NCBI GenBank assembly: GCA_021734255.1 | Contig: JAIPJM010000013.1 | Location: 1 to 64,000, forward strand | Origin: Fidelibacterota bacterium | Lineage (GTDB): Bacteria > Fidelibacterota > UBA8477 > JABMPR01 | Direction: 5' to 3' | DNA length: 64,000 nt | Shown here: piece by piece, positions 17,393 to 26,310 of the stretch | Layout of the letters: each line of letters begins with the position of its first letter | Position numbering within the stretch: position 1 is the first letter of the stretch | Translations under genes and position numbers: made by a program | The notes under the pieces: model-generated | Told to the model about the DNA's origin: nothing | What the model saw: the letters and a program-made list of their open reading frames with translations, nothing else | Databases searched by the model: none

Positions 17393-19972
17393 TTACACTG
17401 AGTTACGCGTGGCGTTGATATTGCCAAAAAAGGTGCGCATGACCATCTTACCGAAAAGAGCTCGCTCATTTTCCTGAAGGTCTTCAGATTGGAGCTTTTT
17501 CAAGGCATACTGCTGAATCGTGAAGAGAGGTAGCACAACCCGCTCACGTAAAGCGATACTCTGTCTGCTGCGATCATTATCCTCAAGCAGGTAGGATTGA
17601 CCAGCCACCTTCAAGACCATGGATTTTGTCAATTCGTACTCATTGAAGATCTGCAGATAAAAGTCTCCAAACTTTTCGTCATGCTCCATGTAGCGGGTAA
17701 GCTCCAGGTTGGATTTACTCATACTCTGCATGCTATTACCCAGGATAGCCCGGAATAGATCCACCTCTTTGAATAAGGTCTTCATCTCATCCAGGTGGCC
17801 TCTGTCTTCCAAAGACTTCAATGCCGTTCCCAGGCCATAAAACCCGGGTACATTCTGCTTGAGCTGACTCCATGCACCTACAAAGGGGATGGCCCGTAGG
17901 TCCTCAAATCGAAAGGTCGCCTCTTGGTTTCGTCGCATAGGCCGACTGGCAATATTGGTTCGCCCATAGAATTCCAGCGGGCTCCTTTCCAGCAGGTAGG
18001 GAATAAAGAGAGGGTGTTCCTTGAAGGAACGGTAAGTTTCATAGCTGATGTCGGCCAGTTCATTCAGCATTGATCGCGCTTCGGCTGTAAGTTGTTTCTT
18101 ATCCGAGTGCCCCAGCCTGCTTTTGATACCGGCAGTGAGCAACAATTCAAGATTATGAACGGCTGCCTGGCGAATGCCATAGGTCGCACTTACCACCTGG
18201 CCCTGTATGGTGGTTTGGATCTGTTTATTCTCCACCGATCTACCCAGTGCGGTATAAAAAAGATGGGTGTCGCCGCCGCCTCTCGCCGGTGGTCCGCCCC
18301 GTCCATCAAAAAACCGAACCTCGATACCCGCCTGCCTTGAGACAGATGTAATAGATTCCTTAGCAGAATAAATTCCCCAGTTGGCCATAAAATACCCGCC
18401 ATCCTTTGTCCCATCGGAGAATCCCAACATAACCGTCTGCTTGTTGTCTCTACCCTCAAGATGCTTACGATAAACGGGTACCTTATAAATAGTTTCCATT
18501 GTGTCGTGCGCTGTTTTCAGGTCAGCAACCGTCTCGAACAGGGGCACCAGATCTACTGTTATCTCAGCGGCTTTCCACCCGCAAAGTCTAAACAGCGCGA
18601 ACAAGCGTGCCACATCCACAGCACTTCGACAATTTGAGATAACATACCTGTGAGCACCGGCTTCCCCGTTGGATGCCTGAATATCTGCAATGACATTCAC
18701 AGACTCTGCGGTGTCCCGCAACACAGGATCCTGTATTAATCCGCAATCGATCTCTCCCTCGACATTCAAAAGTGCCTCGATTTGTCTCTCTGAGGAATAC
18801 GTTTCAAAATCTTCCGGGAACAGGTCCGGATGAATCGCATGGATCGCCTCCAGTGTTTGACGGATCACTCGACTATCCTGCCTGATATCCAAACTGGCGA
18901 AATGAAACCCGAAACTGTTCACTTTCCGCTGAAACGACTGGATCTTATCAACAAACAAACCGGAATGATCCCTGACAAGCGAAGCTTCCATATCCTTGAG
19001 GATCGACTTTAATTCAGGAAGCTCCAGCGGTTTCAGGCCTTTATTCATATTGGCTGGCAGGCGTCCGAGATCATTCTGCAATCTCCGTCTCAGTTTCATA
19101 ACTGGTTCGTGGATTCCCTTGAAACTGAGTCGTCTGGAGAGGTCTTTAACATCCAGATAATATTTTGAAAGAATGGTCCGTTTTAACTCTGCAGCCACCT
19201 GACGAGTGGTTTCTTGAGTGATATTCGGGTTACCATCCCTGTCGCCACCTGGCCAGAAGCCGATCTGAATGAGTTCCGGATTCTGGTCAAAATCATGAAA
19301 CCCTGACTCAGCGACCTGATCCAGTAGATCACCAACAGCTGGGTAAAACACGCGCTTCAGGTGCGAAATGAGCTGGAGCGCTTCATCCAGCGGACTTGGT
19401 GCTTCTTCCCTGGCAAAGGGGGTTCTGCCTAGTTGCTCCAGTAATTGTCTCACGTCCGATGTTTGATTGTCCCGAATGGCTTTGGCAAGGTCAGAAATAA
19501 TGGACAGGATCGTTTTGGGATAAAACTGGGTTGGATGAGCGGTCAGAACAACACGCACACCAATATCCCTAAGAATGGCGCCTAGCTCTTCCCTGCTTTG
19601 GTCTTTATCCATGCTCTCTGCCATTTGACGCCAGGATCCCGTACCATCCATATGATGGATCTGCTCGTATGCAGCATCCTCGAGTGCATCCACCAACACG
19701 ACTTGACGCTCGATATATTGGATCACCTTGAAGAGTAATCTGATCTGTTCATCTGTTTGCAGGTCAGGTAAGTGTGATCGGAAAAAGTCCGCCACGATAG
19801 CTTCCGGATCCATTTTCTCAGCATAGCCATCCGTACAAGCCTCATGAATAAGGGGCATCCAGAGACCCGCCTGTTGAACAGCATCAAGTGGTAGGGTGAG
19901 AAAAAGCCGATCGTAAAGTTGATAGCGCATTTCCACCAGCTCCTGGTAAGCTTCTATGATCTTTGATTGCAT
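17393..19972 (-). CDS. ppc: Phosphoenolpyruvate carboxylase
   Basis: 859 residues, near the usual 870-930. It carboxylates PEP with bicarbonate to oxaloacetate, an anaplerotic step. Hallmarks present are VVLTAHPTQ (catalytic His near residue 146), GFWPGGDRDGNPNIT (near 238), LGFSDGTKDGGY (near 516) and the Gly-rich FFDGRGGPPARGGG loop. The C terminus reads INATRNSV rather than the usual RNTG, a small deviation at a terminus that contributes to the active site. Transcribed alone or after the catabolic operon upstream, from which it is separated by about 150 bp containing an imperfect palindrome. Confidence 0.96.
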   Translation of the reverse strand: MQSKIIEAYQELVEMRYQLYDRLFLTLPLDAVQQAGLWMPLIHEACTDGYAEKMDPEAIVADFFRSHLPDLQTDEQIRLLFKVIQYIERQVVLVDALEDAAYEQIHHMDGTGSWRQMAESMDKDQSREELGAILRDIGVRVVLTAHPTQFYPKTILSIISDLAKAIRDNQTSDVRQLLEQLGRTPFAREEAPSPLDEALQLISHLKRVFYPAVGDLLDQVAESGFHDFDQNPELIQIGFWPGGDRDGNPNITQETTRQVAAELKRTILSKYYLDVKDLSRRLSFKGIHEPVMKLRRRLQNDLGRLPANMNKGLKPLELPELKSILKDMEASLVRDHSGLFVDKIQSFQRKVNSFGFHFASLDIRQDSRVIRQTLEAIHAIHPDLFPEDFETYSSERQIEALLNVEGEIDCGLIQDPVLRDTAESVNVIADIQASNGEAGAHRYVISNCRSAVDVARLFALFRLCGWKAAEITVDLVPLFETVADLKTAHDTMETIYKVPVYRKHLEGRDNKQTVMLGFSDGTKDGGYFMANWGIYSAKESITSVSRQAGIEVRFFDGRGGPPARGGGDTHLFYTALGRSVENKQIQTTIQGQVVSATYGIRQAAVHNLELLLTAGIKSRLGHSDKKQLTAEARSMLNELADISYETYRSFKEHPLFIPYLLERSPLEFYGRTNIASRPMRRNQEATFRFEDLRAIPFVGAWSQLKQNVPGFYGLGTALKSLEDRGHLDEMKTLFKEVDLFRAILGNSMQSMSKSNLELTRYMEHDEKFGDFYLQIFNEYELTKSMVLKVAGQSYLLEDNDRSRQSIALRERVVLPLFTIQQYALKKLQSEDLQENERALFGKMVMRTFFGNINATRNSV

Positions 19973-20021
19973 AGATGGAAGTATAGACTGAGACCCTTGA
20001 AGAGCAAGGGTGATTTTAACC

Positions 20022-20105
20022 TGTCATCCTGAACACTGTGAAGGATCTTGATCCTCTGTTTCGAAACCTGGATGTGGAGATCCTTGGACTCCGCTCAGGA
20101 AGACA
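20022..20105. repeat. Imperfect 84-bp palindromic intergenic repeat
   Basis: The left arm TGTCATCCTGAACACTGTG... AAGGATCT (20022-20048) is mirrored by the right arm AGATCCTTGGACTCCGC... AAGACA (20078-20105). Conserved cores are TCCTGA/TCAGGA and AAGGATCT/AGATCCTT. Similar TCATCCTGAGC...GAAGGATCT palindromes are common dispersed repeats in many bacterial genomes. It lies between the thiolase stop and the PEP carboxylase start and might act as a transcription barrier. Confidence 0.7.
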
Positions 20106-20127
20106 ACTATGGGGTTTCGTACTTGGG

Positions 20128-21336
20128 CTAAACCTTTTCAATCACCGAAGAGATACCTTGCCCCACACCTATACACATGGTACAGAGGGCCCGTTTTGCA
20201 TCAGAATTCTTTAACTGGTGGGCAGCAGAGGTCAGCAGTCTTGCGCCACTCATTCCCAGGGGGTGACCCAGGGCAATGGCACCACCCAGGGGATTGATCC
20301 GGGGATCATCATCTGCCAGCCCCATTTGACGCGTCACACCAAGTGATTGAGCGGCGAAAGCTTCATTCAGCTCGATAATGTCCATATCTTTCAGATCCAT
20401 ACCCAGTTGTTTCAGCAGCTTCTCGGTTGCTGGCACCGGTCCCATCCCCATGATGCGAGGGGGTACGCCTGCCACCTGCATACCCAGGAAGCGGGCAATG
20501 GGTGTCAAGCCATACTGCTTCACGGCATCTTCAGAAGCCACGATCAACGCTGCCGCACCATCGTTTATTCCTGAAGCGTTCCCTACAGAGATGCTTGTCC
20601 CTTCCCCAAGAATAGGTCTTAGACTCGCCAACTTTTCCAGGGAGGACAGCCGCAGGTGTTCATCTTGCTCGAAAATCAGGTCTTCCTGCTTGCGCCGGGG
20701 AATCTTCACGGGAATGATCTCATGGGCCAACATGCCATTATCTTGGGCTGTCTGTGCCTTAGACTGACTCCAAAAGGAAAATTGATCCTGGTCCTCCCGG
20801 CTGATCCCATTTTCCTGAGCAATATTTTCAGCCGTCTGTATCAGAGACTGGGTGTGCCCCATCTTTTCCATTTGCTTATTCACAAAACGCCACCCAATGG
20901 TGGTGTCATAGGTCTCTGGTGTTCGGGAAAATGCCTGCAATGGCTTGGACATAACCCAGGGTGATCGGGACATGCTTTCAACGCCACCAGCCAGAATGAG
21001 ATCGGCTTCATTGGCGCGAATGGCCCGGGCTGCAGTCCCGACTGCATCCATACCTGACCCGCAGAGTCGATTAATGGTTGCACCCGGTACGGTCTCGGGG
21101 ATCCCGGCCAGAAGTAAGGCCATACGAGCGACATTACGGTTGTCTTCTCCGGCCTGATTGGCACATCCGAATAACACATCATCCAGTGCATCCCAATCCA
21201 CATCCTGATTTCGCTCCATCAGCGCTTTTAACGGAATCGCTGCCAGATCATCTGTTCTTACTGAAGACAATGAGCCACCATATCCACCAACCGGTGTTCT
21301 TATCGCATCACAGATAAATACGTCTCTCATGATCAT
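20128..21336 (-). CDS. Acetyl-CoA acyltransferase (thiolase), beta-ketoadipyl-CoA thiolase-like
   Basis: 402 residues. The family cleaves 3-ketoacyl-CoA with CoA to acetyl-CoA and a shortened acyl-CoA. NRLCGSGMDAV holds the acylated Cys (near residue 90). NEAFAAQ, GGAIALGHPLGMSGAR (catalytic His) and CTMCIGVGQG (second Cys) are all intact. The start codon overlaps the aminotransferase stop; a second ATG two codons on (21330) is better spaced from AAAGGA. It is the last gene of the six-gene operon, where it would act on the ketoacyl-CoA made by the CoA-transferase. Substrate chain is unknown. Confidence 0.93.
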   Translation of the reverse strand: MIMRDVFICDAIRTPVGGYGGSLSSVRTDDLAAIPLKALMERNQDVDWDALDDVLFGCANQAGEDNRNVARMALLLAGIPETVPGATINRLCGSGMDAVGTAARAIRANEADLILAGGVESMSRSPWVMSKPLQAFSRTPETYDTTIGWRFVNKQMEKMGHTQSLIQTAENIAQENGISREDQDQFSFWSQSKAQTAQDNGMLAHEIIPVKIPRRKQEDLIFEQDEHLRLSSLEKLASLRPILGEGTSISVGNASGINDGAAALIVASEDAVKQYGLTPIARFLGMQVAGVPPRIMGMGPVPATEKLLKQLGMDLKDMDIIELNEAFAAQSLGVTRQMGLADDDPRINPLGGAIALGHPLGMSGARLLTSAAHQLKNSDAKRALCTMCIGVGQGISSVIEKV

Positions 21337-22706
21337 CCTTTCGGGTCAGCTTTTTTATGTTTTTCGTGATAGCGGTCCCACACCTCATTCAGCTCTGCCT
21401 TATTTGCCTTGAATGCATTCATTAAACCCTGCGAAAGCCGGTCCACTTCCTGCTGGCCGATGGCAGTCGAAAACATACATGTGCCTGTATTCACCATGAT
21501 GATGTTTTCCTTATAGAACATATGATCCAGAATTTTGGTCATAACTGCCTTCTCTTCTTTGAACTGAAAAGCCTCTCGATAACTCTCAGGAGCATTCCGT
21601 CTGGGGTGAAGACGGAACATGGATCCCAGTCCAGAAATAGACATGGGCACGTCGGCTAACTTGATCGCTTCATTGATCTGAGAGATGGCCCTGGCTGTTA
21701 ACTCATTCAGGTCGAGAATTGCATTTTGATCAAAATCCTGCATAGCTACATAGCCTGCTGTCATTGTGATCGGATTGGCAGAGAATGTGCCTGAATGGGG
21801 TAAGCGCAAGGGAGATTCATTGGGATCCATGACGGACATGACGTCTGAGCGACCAGCAAACGCTCCCACAGGGAAGCCGCCTCCGATCAATTTTCCCAAT
21901 GCGGTCAAGTCTGGCTTGACGCTATAATTCTGCTGGGCGCCACCATAGGTCGTTCTGAAGGTGATAACCTCATCAAAGACCAGGAGGGTGTCGTGCTTTC
22001 TCGTCCAGGCATACACCGCTTCCACAAACGCATCAGTTGCCGCAAACAGCCCTACCCGGTGAGGGATTGGATCGATGAGTACACAGGCAAGATCGTCAGC
22101 ATTTTCATCCAGCAGATTCAGCGTGTTCTCAATGTCATTAAAGGGATAGACCACTACGTCTTCCAGGACTCCTGGGGGCGTTCCAAAGGCCAGGGGGTTT
22201 CGATTGGGATGATCGATCGGTCCCCAGTTCTCAGGGCTGGATACCTGGCTGACCTCAACAAAGTCATAGGTACCATTATAGGATCCTTCGGCTTTGGCGA
22301 TCTTTGACTTACCGGTAAATGCGCGAGCAGCCTTCACCATGGACATAACTGCTTCGGTCCCTGAATTCACAAATCTGATCTTATCAAAATCAGGCGCCCG
22401 ACTCGTCAGGTGCTGGGCATATCGTACTTCAACCTCAGTTGCCAGTGTATAAGCTGTGCCTTTTTTCAGTTGTTCGGTCACCGCCTCGACGATGGGTGGA
22501 TATGCATGGCCATGGATCAGGGAAGCCATGTTGTTGGCGAAATCGATCCGTTGTGTTCCATCAATATCCGTGACCATGCAGCCACTTGCACCGGACACAT
22601 AGTGGGGGAAGGGTTTATGAAAGATGGTGTTACGGCTGACACCGCCAGGTAAAACAGTTACTGCGTCAGCGTAGATCTTTTCACTACTTTTCTTTTCAGT
22701 GTTCAT
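21333..22706 (-). CDS. Class III PLP aminotransferase, GSAM / beta-amino-acid transaminase-like
   Basis: 457 residues. It resembles glutamate-1-semialdehyde aminomutase and the related beta-amino-acid transaminases. VNSGTEAVMSMVKAARA binds PLP phosphate, LLVFDEVITFR carries the PLP-ring Asp, and LGKLIGGGFPVGAFAG the Schiff-base Lys. No heme-biosynthesis genes are near; instead it sits between CoA-transferase and thiolase genes, overlapping the thiolase by 4 bp. In this setting it more likely transaminates a beta-amino acid (the product of the upstream aminomutase-like enzyme) to a beta-keto acid than makes aminolevulinate. That role is inference; the fold-type I assignment is solid. Confidence 0.88.
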   Translation of the reverse strand: MNTEKKSSEKIYADAVTVLPGGVSRNTIFHKPFPHYVSGASGCMVTDIDGTQRIDFANNMASLIHGHAYPPIVEAVTEQLKKGTAYTLATEVEVRYAQHLTSRAPDFDKIRFVNSGTEAVMSMVKAARAFTGKSKIAKAEGSYNGTYDFVEVSQVSSPENWGPIDHPNRNPLAFGTPPGVLEDVVVYPFNDIENTLNLLDENADDLACVLIDPIPHRVGLFAATDAFVEAVYAWTRKHDTLLVFDEVITFRTTYGGAQQNYSVKPDLTALGKLIGGGFPVGAFAGRSDVMSVMDPNESPLRLPHSGTFSANPITMTAGYVAMQDFDQNAILDLNELTARAISQINEAIKLADVPMSISGLGSMFRLHPRRNAPESYREAFQFKEEKAVMTKILDHMFYKENIIMVNTGTCMFSTAIGQQEVDRLSQGLMNAFKANKAELNEVWDRYHEKHKKADPKG

Positions 22707-22730
22707 GGCAGGAGCCCTTTAAGCTTGTGA

Positions 22731-23381
22731 TTACTGAATCAGCTTTGGTTCACTCTGCTCCTGGAGATAGTCAAAACTTACACCGGGAGCCAACTCACGT
22801 ACCTTCAAGCCTTCATCACTAATCTCGATGATTGCAAGATTGCTGTAAACCCGATCAACTATGCCTTTCCCCGTGAGTGGGAAAGCGCAGTTATTGACCA
22901 GCTTCATTTGGCCATCTTTGCTTACATGATCCGTGATCACCCATACATTTTTCACACCAGCAACCAGGTCCATAGCCCCCCCAACTGCAGGGATGGCTCC
23001 TGGTTTGCCTGTCGACCAGTTTGCCAGGTCACCGTTCTTTGACACCTGCAGAGCTCCCAACACAGAGATATCAAGATGTCCCCCTCGGATCATGGTAAAA
23101 CTATCGGCATGGTGGAAATAACAGGCACCCGGGATGGCCGTTACATATTTTTTTCCGGCATTGATCAATTCAATATCGCGATTGGCTTCATCAGGCACTG
23201 GCCCCATACCCAGAAGACCATTTTCGGTATGATAGATCACTTCAATGCCTGCTGGCACATGGTCGGCGACAAGTTCAGGAATGCCGATCCCTAGATTCAC
23301 ATACGAGCCATCTGGTATATCCTGTGCGGCTTTCTGGGCCATCTCGATCCGGCTCCAGCCCATACTTTCTCCTGTACTCAT
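22731..23381 (-). CDS. 3-oxoacid CoA-transferase, subunit B
   Basis: 216 residues. Subunit B of the two-subunit family (ScoB/AtoA/PcaJ) that moves CoA from succinyl-CoA or acetyl-CoA onto a 3-oxo acid. It has LGIGIPELVADH near the start and HTENGLLGMGP, whose Glu is the catalytic residue forming the glutamyl-CoA intermediate. GGAMDLVAGVKNVWV is another family stretch. Its start overlaps the stop of subunit A by 4 bp, as usual for stoichiometric partners. The operon context suggests a beta-keto acid derived from an amino acid as acceptor. Confidence 0.93.
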   Translation of the reverse strand: MSTGESMGWSRIEMAQKAAQDIPDGSYVNLGIGIPELVADHVPAGIEVIYHTENGLLGMGPVPDEANRDIELINAGKKYVTAIPGACYFHHADSFTMIRGGHLDISVLGALQVSKNGDLANWSTGKPGAIPAVGGAMDLVAGVKNVWVITDHVSKDGQMKLVNNCAFPLTGKGIVDRVYSNLAIIEISDEGLKVRELAPGVSFDYLQEQSEPKLIQ

Positions 23382-24091
23382 GATGGATACCTCTCCTGAT
23401 TGGCTACCAGAATGGATTCGTGGGCAGGGTCAGCAATATGCACCACGCGATTGACGAAAATGCCCGGTGTTACAACAACTTCAGGATCTATTGCTCCAGG
23501 TTCAACAATGTGTTTGGCCTGGACAATTGTTGTTTCTGCTGCCGTACACATAATGGGACCAAAATTTCTTGCCGTTCGATGATAGGTGAGGTTCCCGTAT
23601 CGATCGGCAGTATGGCATTTTACCAGACTGAAGTCAGCCCGGATACCATATTCCATCACGTAGGTCTGTCCATTAAAGTCTCTGGTTTCCTTACCATCAG
23701 CCAGGGGTGTATTCACTGAGGAAGGTGTAAAGAAGGCTGGAATGCCTGCCCCCCCTGCTCGGATACGTTCTGCCAACGTTCCCTGGGGGACCAATTCCAA
23801 TTCGATCTCTCCCGCTCGATACAATTCGGGAAAGACGACCGAGCCGGCAGTCCTTGGGAAGGAGCAGATCATCTTCCTGACCTGTCGATTCTCAATGAGA
23901 GCTGCCAGACCCACATTACCGCTGCCGGTGTTATTGCTGACAACGGTCAGATCTTTTGCTCCACGATCTATCAGCCTGTGAATTAACTCGATGGGACTGC
24001 CTGCTTCGCCAAATCCCCCGATCATCACTGTGGCGCCATCAAATATGTCGGATACAGCCTCTGCGTCCGACTTTACAAGCTTGTTTATCAT
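23378..24091 (-). CDS. 3-oxoacid CoA-transferase, subunit A
   Basis: 237 residues. Subunit A (ScoA/AtoD/PcaI type), with the family glycine motif VMIGGFGEAGSPIELI near the N terminus, then NNTGSGNVGLAALIE, VPQGTLAERIRAGGAGIPAFFTP and GNLTYHRTARNFGPIM. It pairs with subunit B encoded next. It begins 7 bp after the KamA-like gene, which indicates a single transcript. Acceptor specificity (acetoacetate, 3-oxoadipate or another beta-keto acid) cannot be told from sequence by eye. Confidence 0.93.
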   Translation of the reverse strand: MINKLVKSDAEAVSDIFDGATVMIGGFGEAGSPIELIHRLIDRGAKDLTVVSNNTGSGNVGLAALIENRQVRKMICSFPRTAGSVVFPELYRAGEIELELVPQGTLAERIRAGGAGIPAFFTPSSVNTPLADGKETRDFNGQTYVMEYGIRADFSLVKCHTADRYGNLTYHRTARNFGPIMCTAAETTIVQAKHIVEPGAIDPEVVVTPGIFVNRVVHIADPAHESILVANQERYPS

Positions 24092-24098
24092 GTGACCT

Positions 24099-25703
24099 CT
24101 ACTCTAAAACTGGTTCTGCTATCTTCTGTTGTTTTGCCATATATTTTTGGAATTGATCCTCAAGTTCGCCCTCTACACGTTTCAGATCTTCTTCAAAGAA
24201 GTACTTATCTGATTGAAGCGGGACCAACTTCTCTATGGTATTTTCTTTTTCATCATATTTGGCCAGAAAAACAGTGTCCATCCAATCCATATTCCGACTT
24301 TCATTGAATTTGAGTACAAAGGCCTTCTCGCCATTGACCATGGTTGTTCCCAGGAGCGATATCTTCCCTGCAGAGGAGGTCATTGTGATGAACCGTGTGG
24401 GCCGACCTACTGAAGGCAAAGCCTTGTAGACCATGGTGAATATCTTATCCATGTCCGCCAGGGGTGAGGTGAAATAATCATGTTCACCCGTTGGTCTGGC
24501 GCAATACATGGAGTGGAAGGTAATTCCTAACATCATGAAGATGTTCCCCATATCGATCCAGCTGTTTGCCGTTCGTTCCACCTCGACCTTACCCTCATTA
24601 TCCATAAATAGACTAATGTGGTTCATAACTGGGCTTTGACTGCGGATACGAATACCGTTCAAGCGTAGACGACGAATAGCAGCCAGCGTATGGACATTCA
24701 ACAATTCTTTGGGAACGGAGAAATGTGCTACCCAAATGACCTGAATGCCATGGTCGATGACCTCTTTCAATATCTTCAGCGTTTTATCCCATTGGGAACT
24801 TACCACGATACCGGGTTCATAGGTCAACGCGCGCGAAGCGATACGGATGGTACGAATATGCTGCAATTCCGGGTCTTCCATTATTGGCCTTAGGTAGGCT
24901 TCAAAACGCCAGTCTGGCATGTAGCCAGCATCTCCACCGGTCATTAGAATATCGGTGATCTCCTTGTGCTTTCTCCAATAGTCTTGCACCTGAACCACAT
25001 CATCCTGAATAAACATATCATCATCACCACGCACCTGAGCATGTCGAAAACAATAGGTACAGTAAGCAAAGCAGCCCTGGGTGGTCTTGTCCAGAAGGAG
25101 AAATACGGGTGGATATTTATGCTGACCACCATCGACAGCCTCCCATTCACCTTCATCGGTATGGAATGAGGGGCGGTTGAGTAGTTGTTTACCATCATGG
25201 GGATTGGTTTTGTCGCGGTAATTGACCACATATTTCATGCGTTCAGCATCGTCCTCAATCACTTTATAACCATCAACAATTGGCTTTTCGATCATGTTGG
25301 GTTGGGGGATGATGAGCTGAAAGACCGGGTCCGTTTCATAGTTATCCCAATCAATGGTATCCAGGACATGTTTCGTTGCTAAAAATGCATAAACCTCAAC
25401 GAACAGTTCCCTTTCTTTGATGTCGGTCAGAAAGATCCCATTTGACTCAAGGATCCCAATGACATCGCGAAAACCAGAAAGACCGGAATACTTATTTTTG
25501 CCTTTGGCAAACAGCGCTTTCGAATGTTCTGTGAACATGGAATGCTGGGGATAATTACGATGCAGGCGTTCGATGAGTGTTGTAGGTAAAAGGTTTTCAT
25601 TCGCGATGACCTGTTTTGCGTCGTCACTCAAGGCATGGTGATCCATGAGCATATCTATATGGGATTGGGTGAAATTGATTTTATTCTCGGCCGTTGCTGA
25701 CAT
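24099..25703 (-). CDS. KamA-family radical SAM aminomutase, long form
   Basis: 534 residues, about 120 more than classical lysine 2,3-aminomutase. A roughly 190-residue N-terminal part precedes TQGCFAYCTYCFRH, the CxxxCxxC motif (near residues 209-216) for the 4Fe-4S cluster and SAM. ILMTGGDAG replaces the usual SGGDP, RIASRALTYEPG replaces RIGTRAP, and SSAGKISLLG near the C terminus is a plausible counterpart of the PLP-Lys loop (GGGGKxP). The family moves an alpha-amino group to the beta carbon via PLP and a 5'-deoxyadenosyl radical. With transaminase, CoA-transferase and thiolase downstream, a 2,3-aminomutase feeding beta-amino acid breakdown is likely. Substrate unknown. Confidence 0.85.
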   Translation of the reverse strand: MSATAENKINFTQSHIDMLMDHHALSDDAKQVIANENLLPTTLIERLHRNYPQHSMFTEHSKALFAKGKNKYSGLSGFRDVIGILESNGIFLTDIKERELFVEVYAFLATKHVLDTIDWDNYETDPVFQLIIPQPNMIEKPIVDGYKVIEDDAERMKYVVNYRDKTNPHDGKQLLNRPSFHTDEGEWEAVDGGQHKYPPVFLLLDKTTQGCFAYCTYCFRHAQVRGDDDMFIQDDVVQVQDYWRKHKEITDILMTGGDAGYMPDWRFEAYLRPIMEDPELQHIRTIRIASRALTYEPGIVVSSQWDKTLKILKEVIDHGIQVIWVAHFSVPKELLNVHTLAAIRRLRLNGIRIRSQSPVMNHISLFMDNEGKVEVERTANSWIDMGNIFMMLGITFHSMYCARPTGEHDYFTSPLADMDKIFTMVYKALPSVGRPTRFITMTSSAGKISLLGTTMVNGEKAFVLKFNESRNMDWMDTVFLAKYDEKENTIEKLVPLQSDKYFFEEDLKRVEGELEDQFQKYMAKQQKIAEPVLE

Positions 25704-25728
25704 AAGCTAACTCCTTATTATCTGGGAC

Positions 25729-26283
25729 TCAGTTGTTCTGGTTTACGATCCACAACAATTGTGAGTTATCTTTACTCTTGTTAGTGAACAGATGGGTCTC
25801 ATTGGATGTAAAGTAAAAGCTGTCACCTTCTTTGATCGTGTACTTCGCCGCTCCAATGATGACATCAAACTTCCCGTTTAGGACAAAGCAATATTCCTGT
25901 CTGGGATTGTTGGTCGTCATAATATCGGATGAATCCGCTCCAGGTTTAAAATCCAGCATGAAGGGATCCATTAATTTTGATTGATCGTGGTGGGATAGCA
26001 GATAGGACCGCGTCCCTGTTTTGTTCTTCTTAACAAACTTTTTCTCACGCTTCTTGAGCACAGGATGGGCATTCAGATCACTGTCCTCACCGATGATCTC
26101 ACCGACGGTGATATGGAGCGAGTCTGCGATCTTTTTCAGGGTCAATATCGAGGGGAACGCCTTCGCACGCTCGATCTGAGAGATCAGGCTAGCAGTTACA
26201 CCGACCGAGCTGGCCAGATCGCCAGCCTGGATATTCAAACTTTCCCGCCGTCTCCGGATCCGTTCTCCCATTAAGTCCATCAT
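25729..26283 (-). CDS. XRE-HTH / cupin transcriptional regulator
   Basis: 184 residues. An N-terminal Cro/C1 HTH (RIRRRRESLNIQAGDLAS, then TASLISQIERAKAFPSI) is joined to a C-terminal cupin domain (NNPRQEYCFVLNGKFDVIIG, IKEGDSFYFTSNETH). Regulators of this build (PuuR/SutR-like) usually sense a small molecule, often an amine or amino acid, through the cupin. It is the first gene of the operon, 25 bp before the aminomutase, so it probably controls the whole set, perhaps through the AT-rich inverted repeat at 26311-26327. Control and ligand are inferred. Confidence 0.9.
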   Translation of the reverse strand: MMDLMGERIRRRRESLNIQAGDLASSVGVTASLISQIERAKAFPSILTLKKIADSLHITVGEIIGEDSDLNAHPVLKKREKKFVKKNKTGTRSYLLSHHDQSKLMDPFMLDFKPGADSSDIMTTNNPRQEYCFVLNGKFDVIIGAAKYTIKEGDSFYFTSNETHLFTNKSKDNSQLLWIVNQNN

Positions 26284-26310
26284 GGCATAAAATTAAATAG
26301 AATTGTATAA

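Noticed and set aside
21333-22706. hemL (glutamate-1-semialdehyde aminomutase) for heme synthesis
   Set aside because: The sequence is GSAM-like, but no heme gene is near and the operon is catabolic, so a beta-amino-acid transaminase is favoured. Not fully excluded.
20128-25703. Classical lysine fermentation operon
   Set aside because: kamDE, kdd, kce and kal equivalents are absent and the aminotransferase and thiolase are not part of that pathway, so the name was not used.
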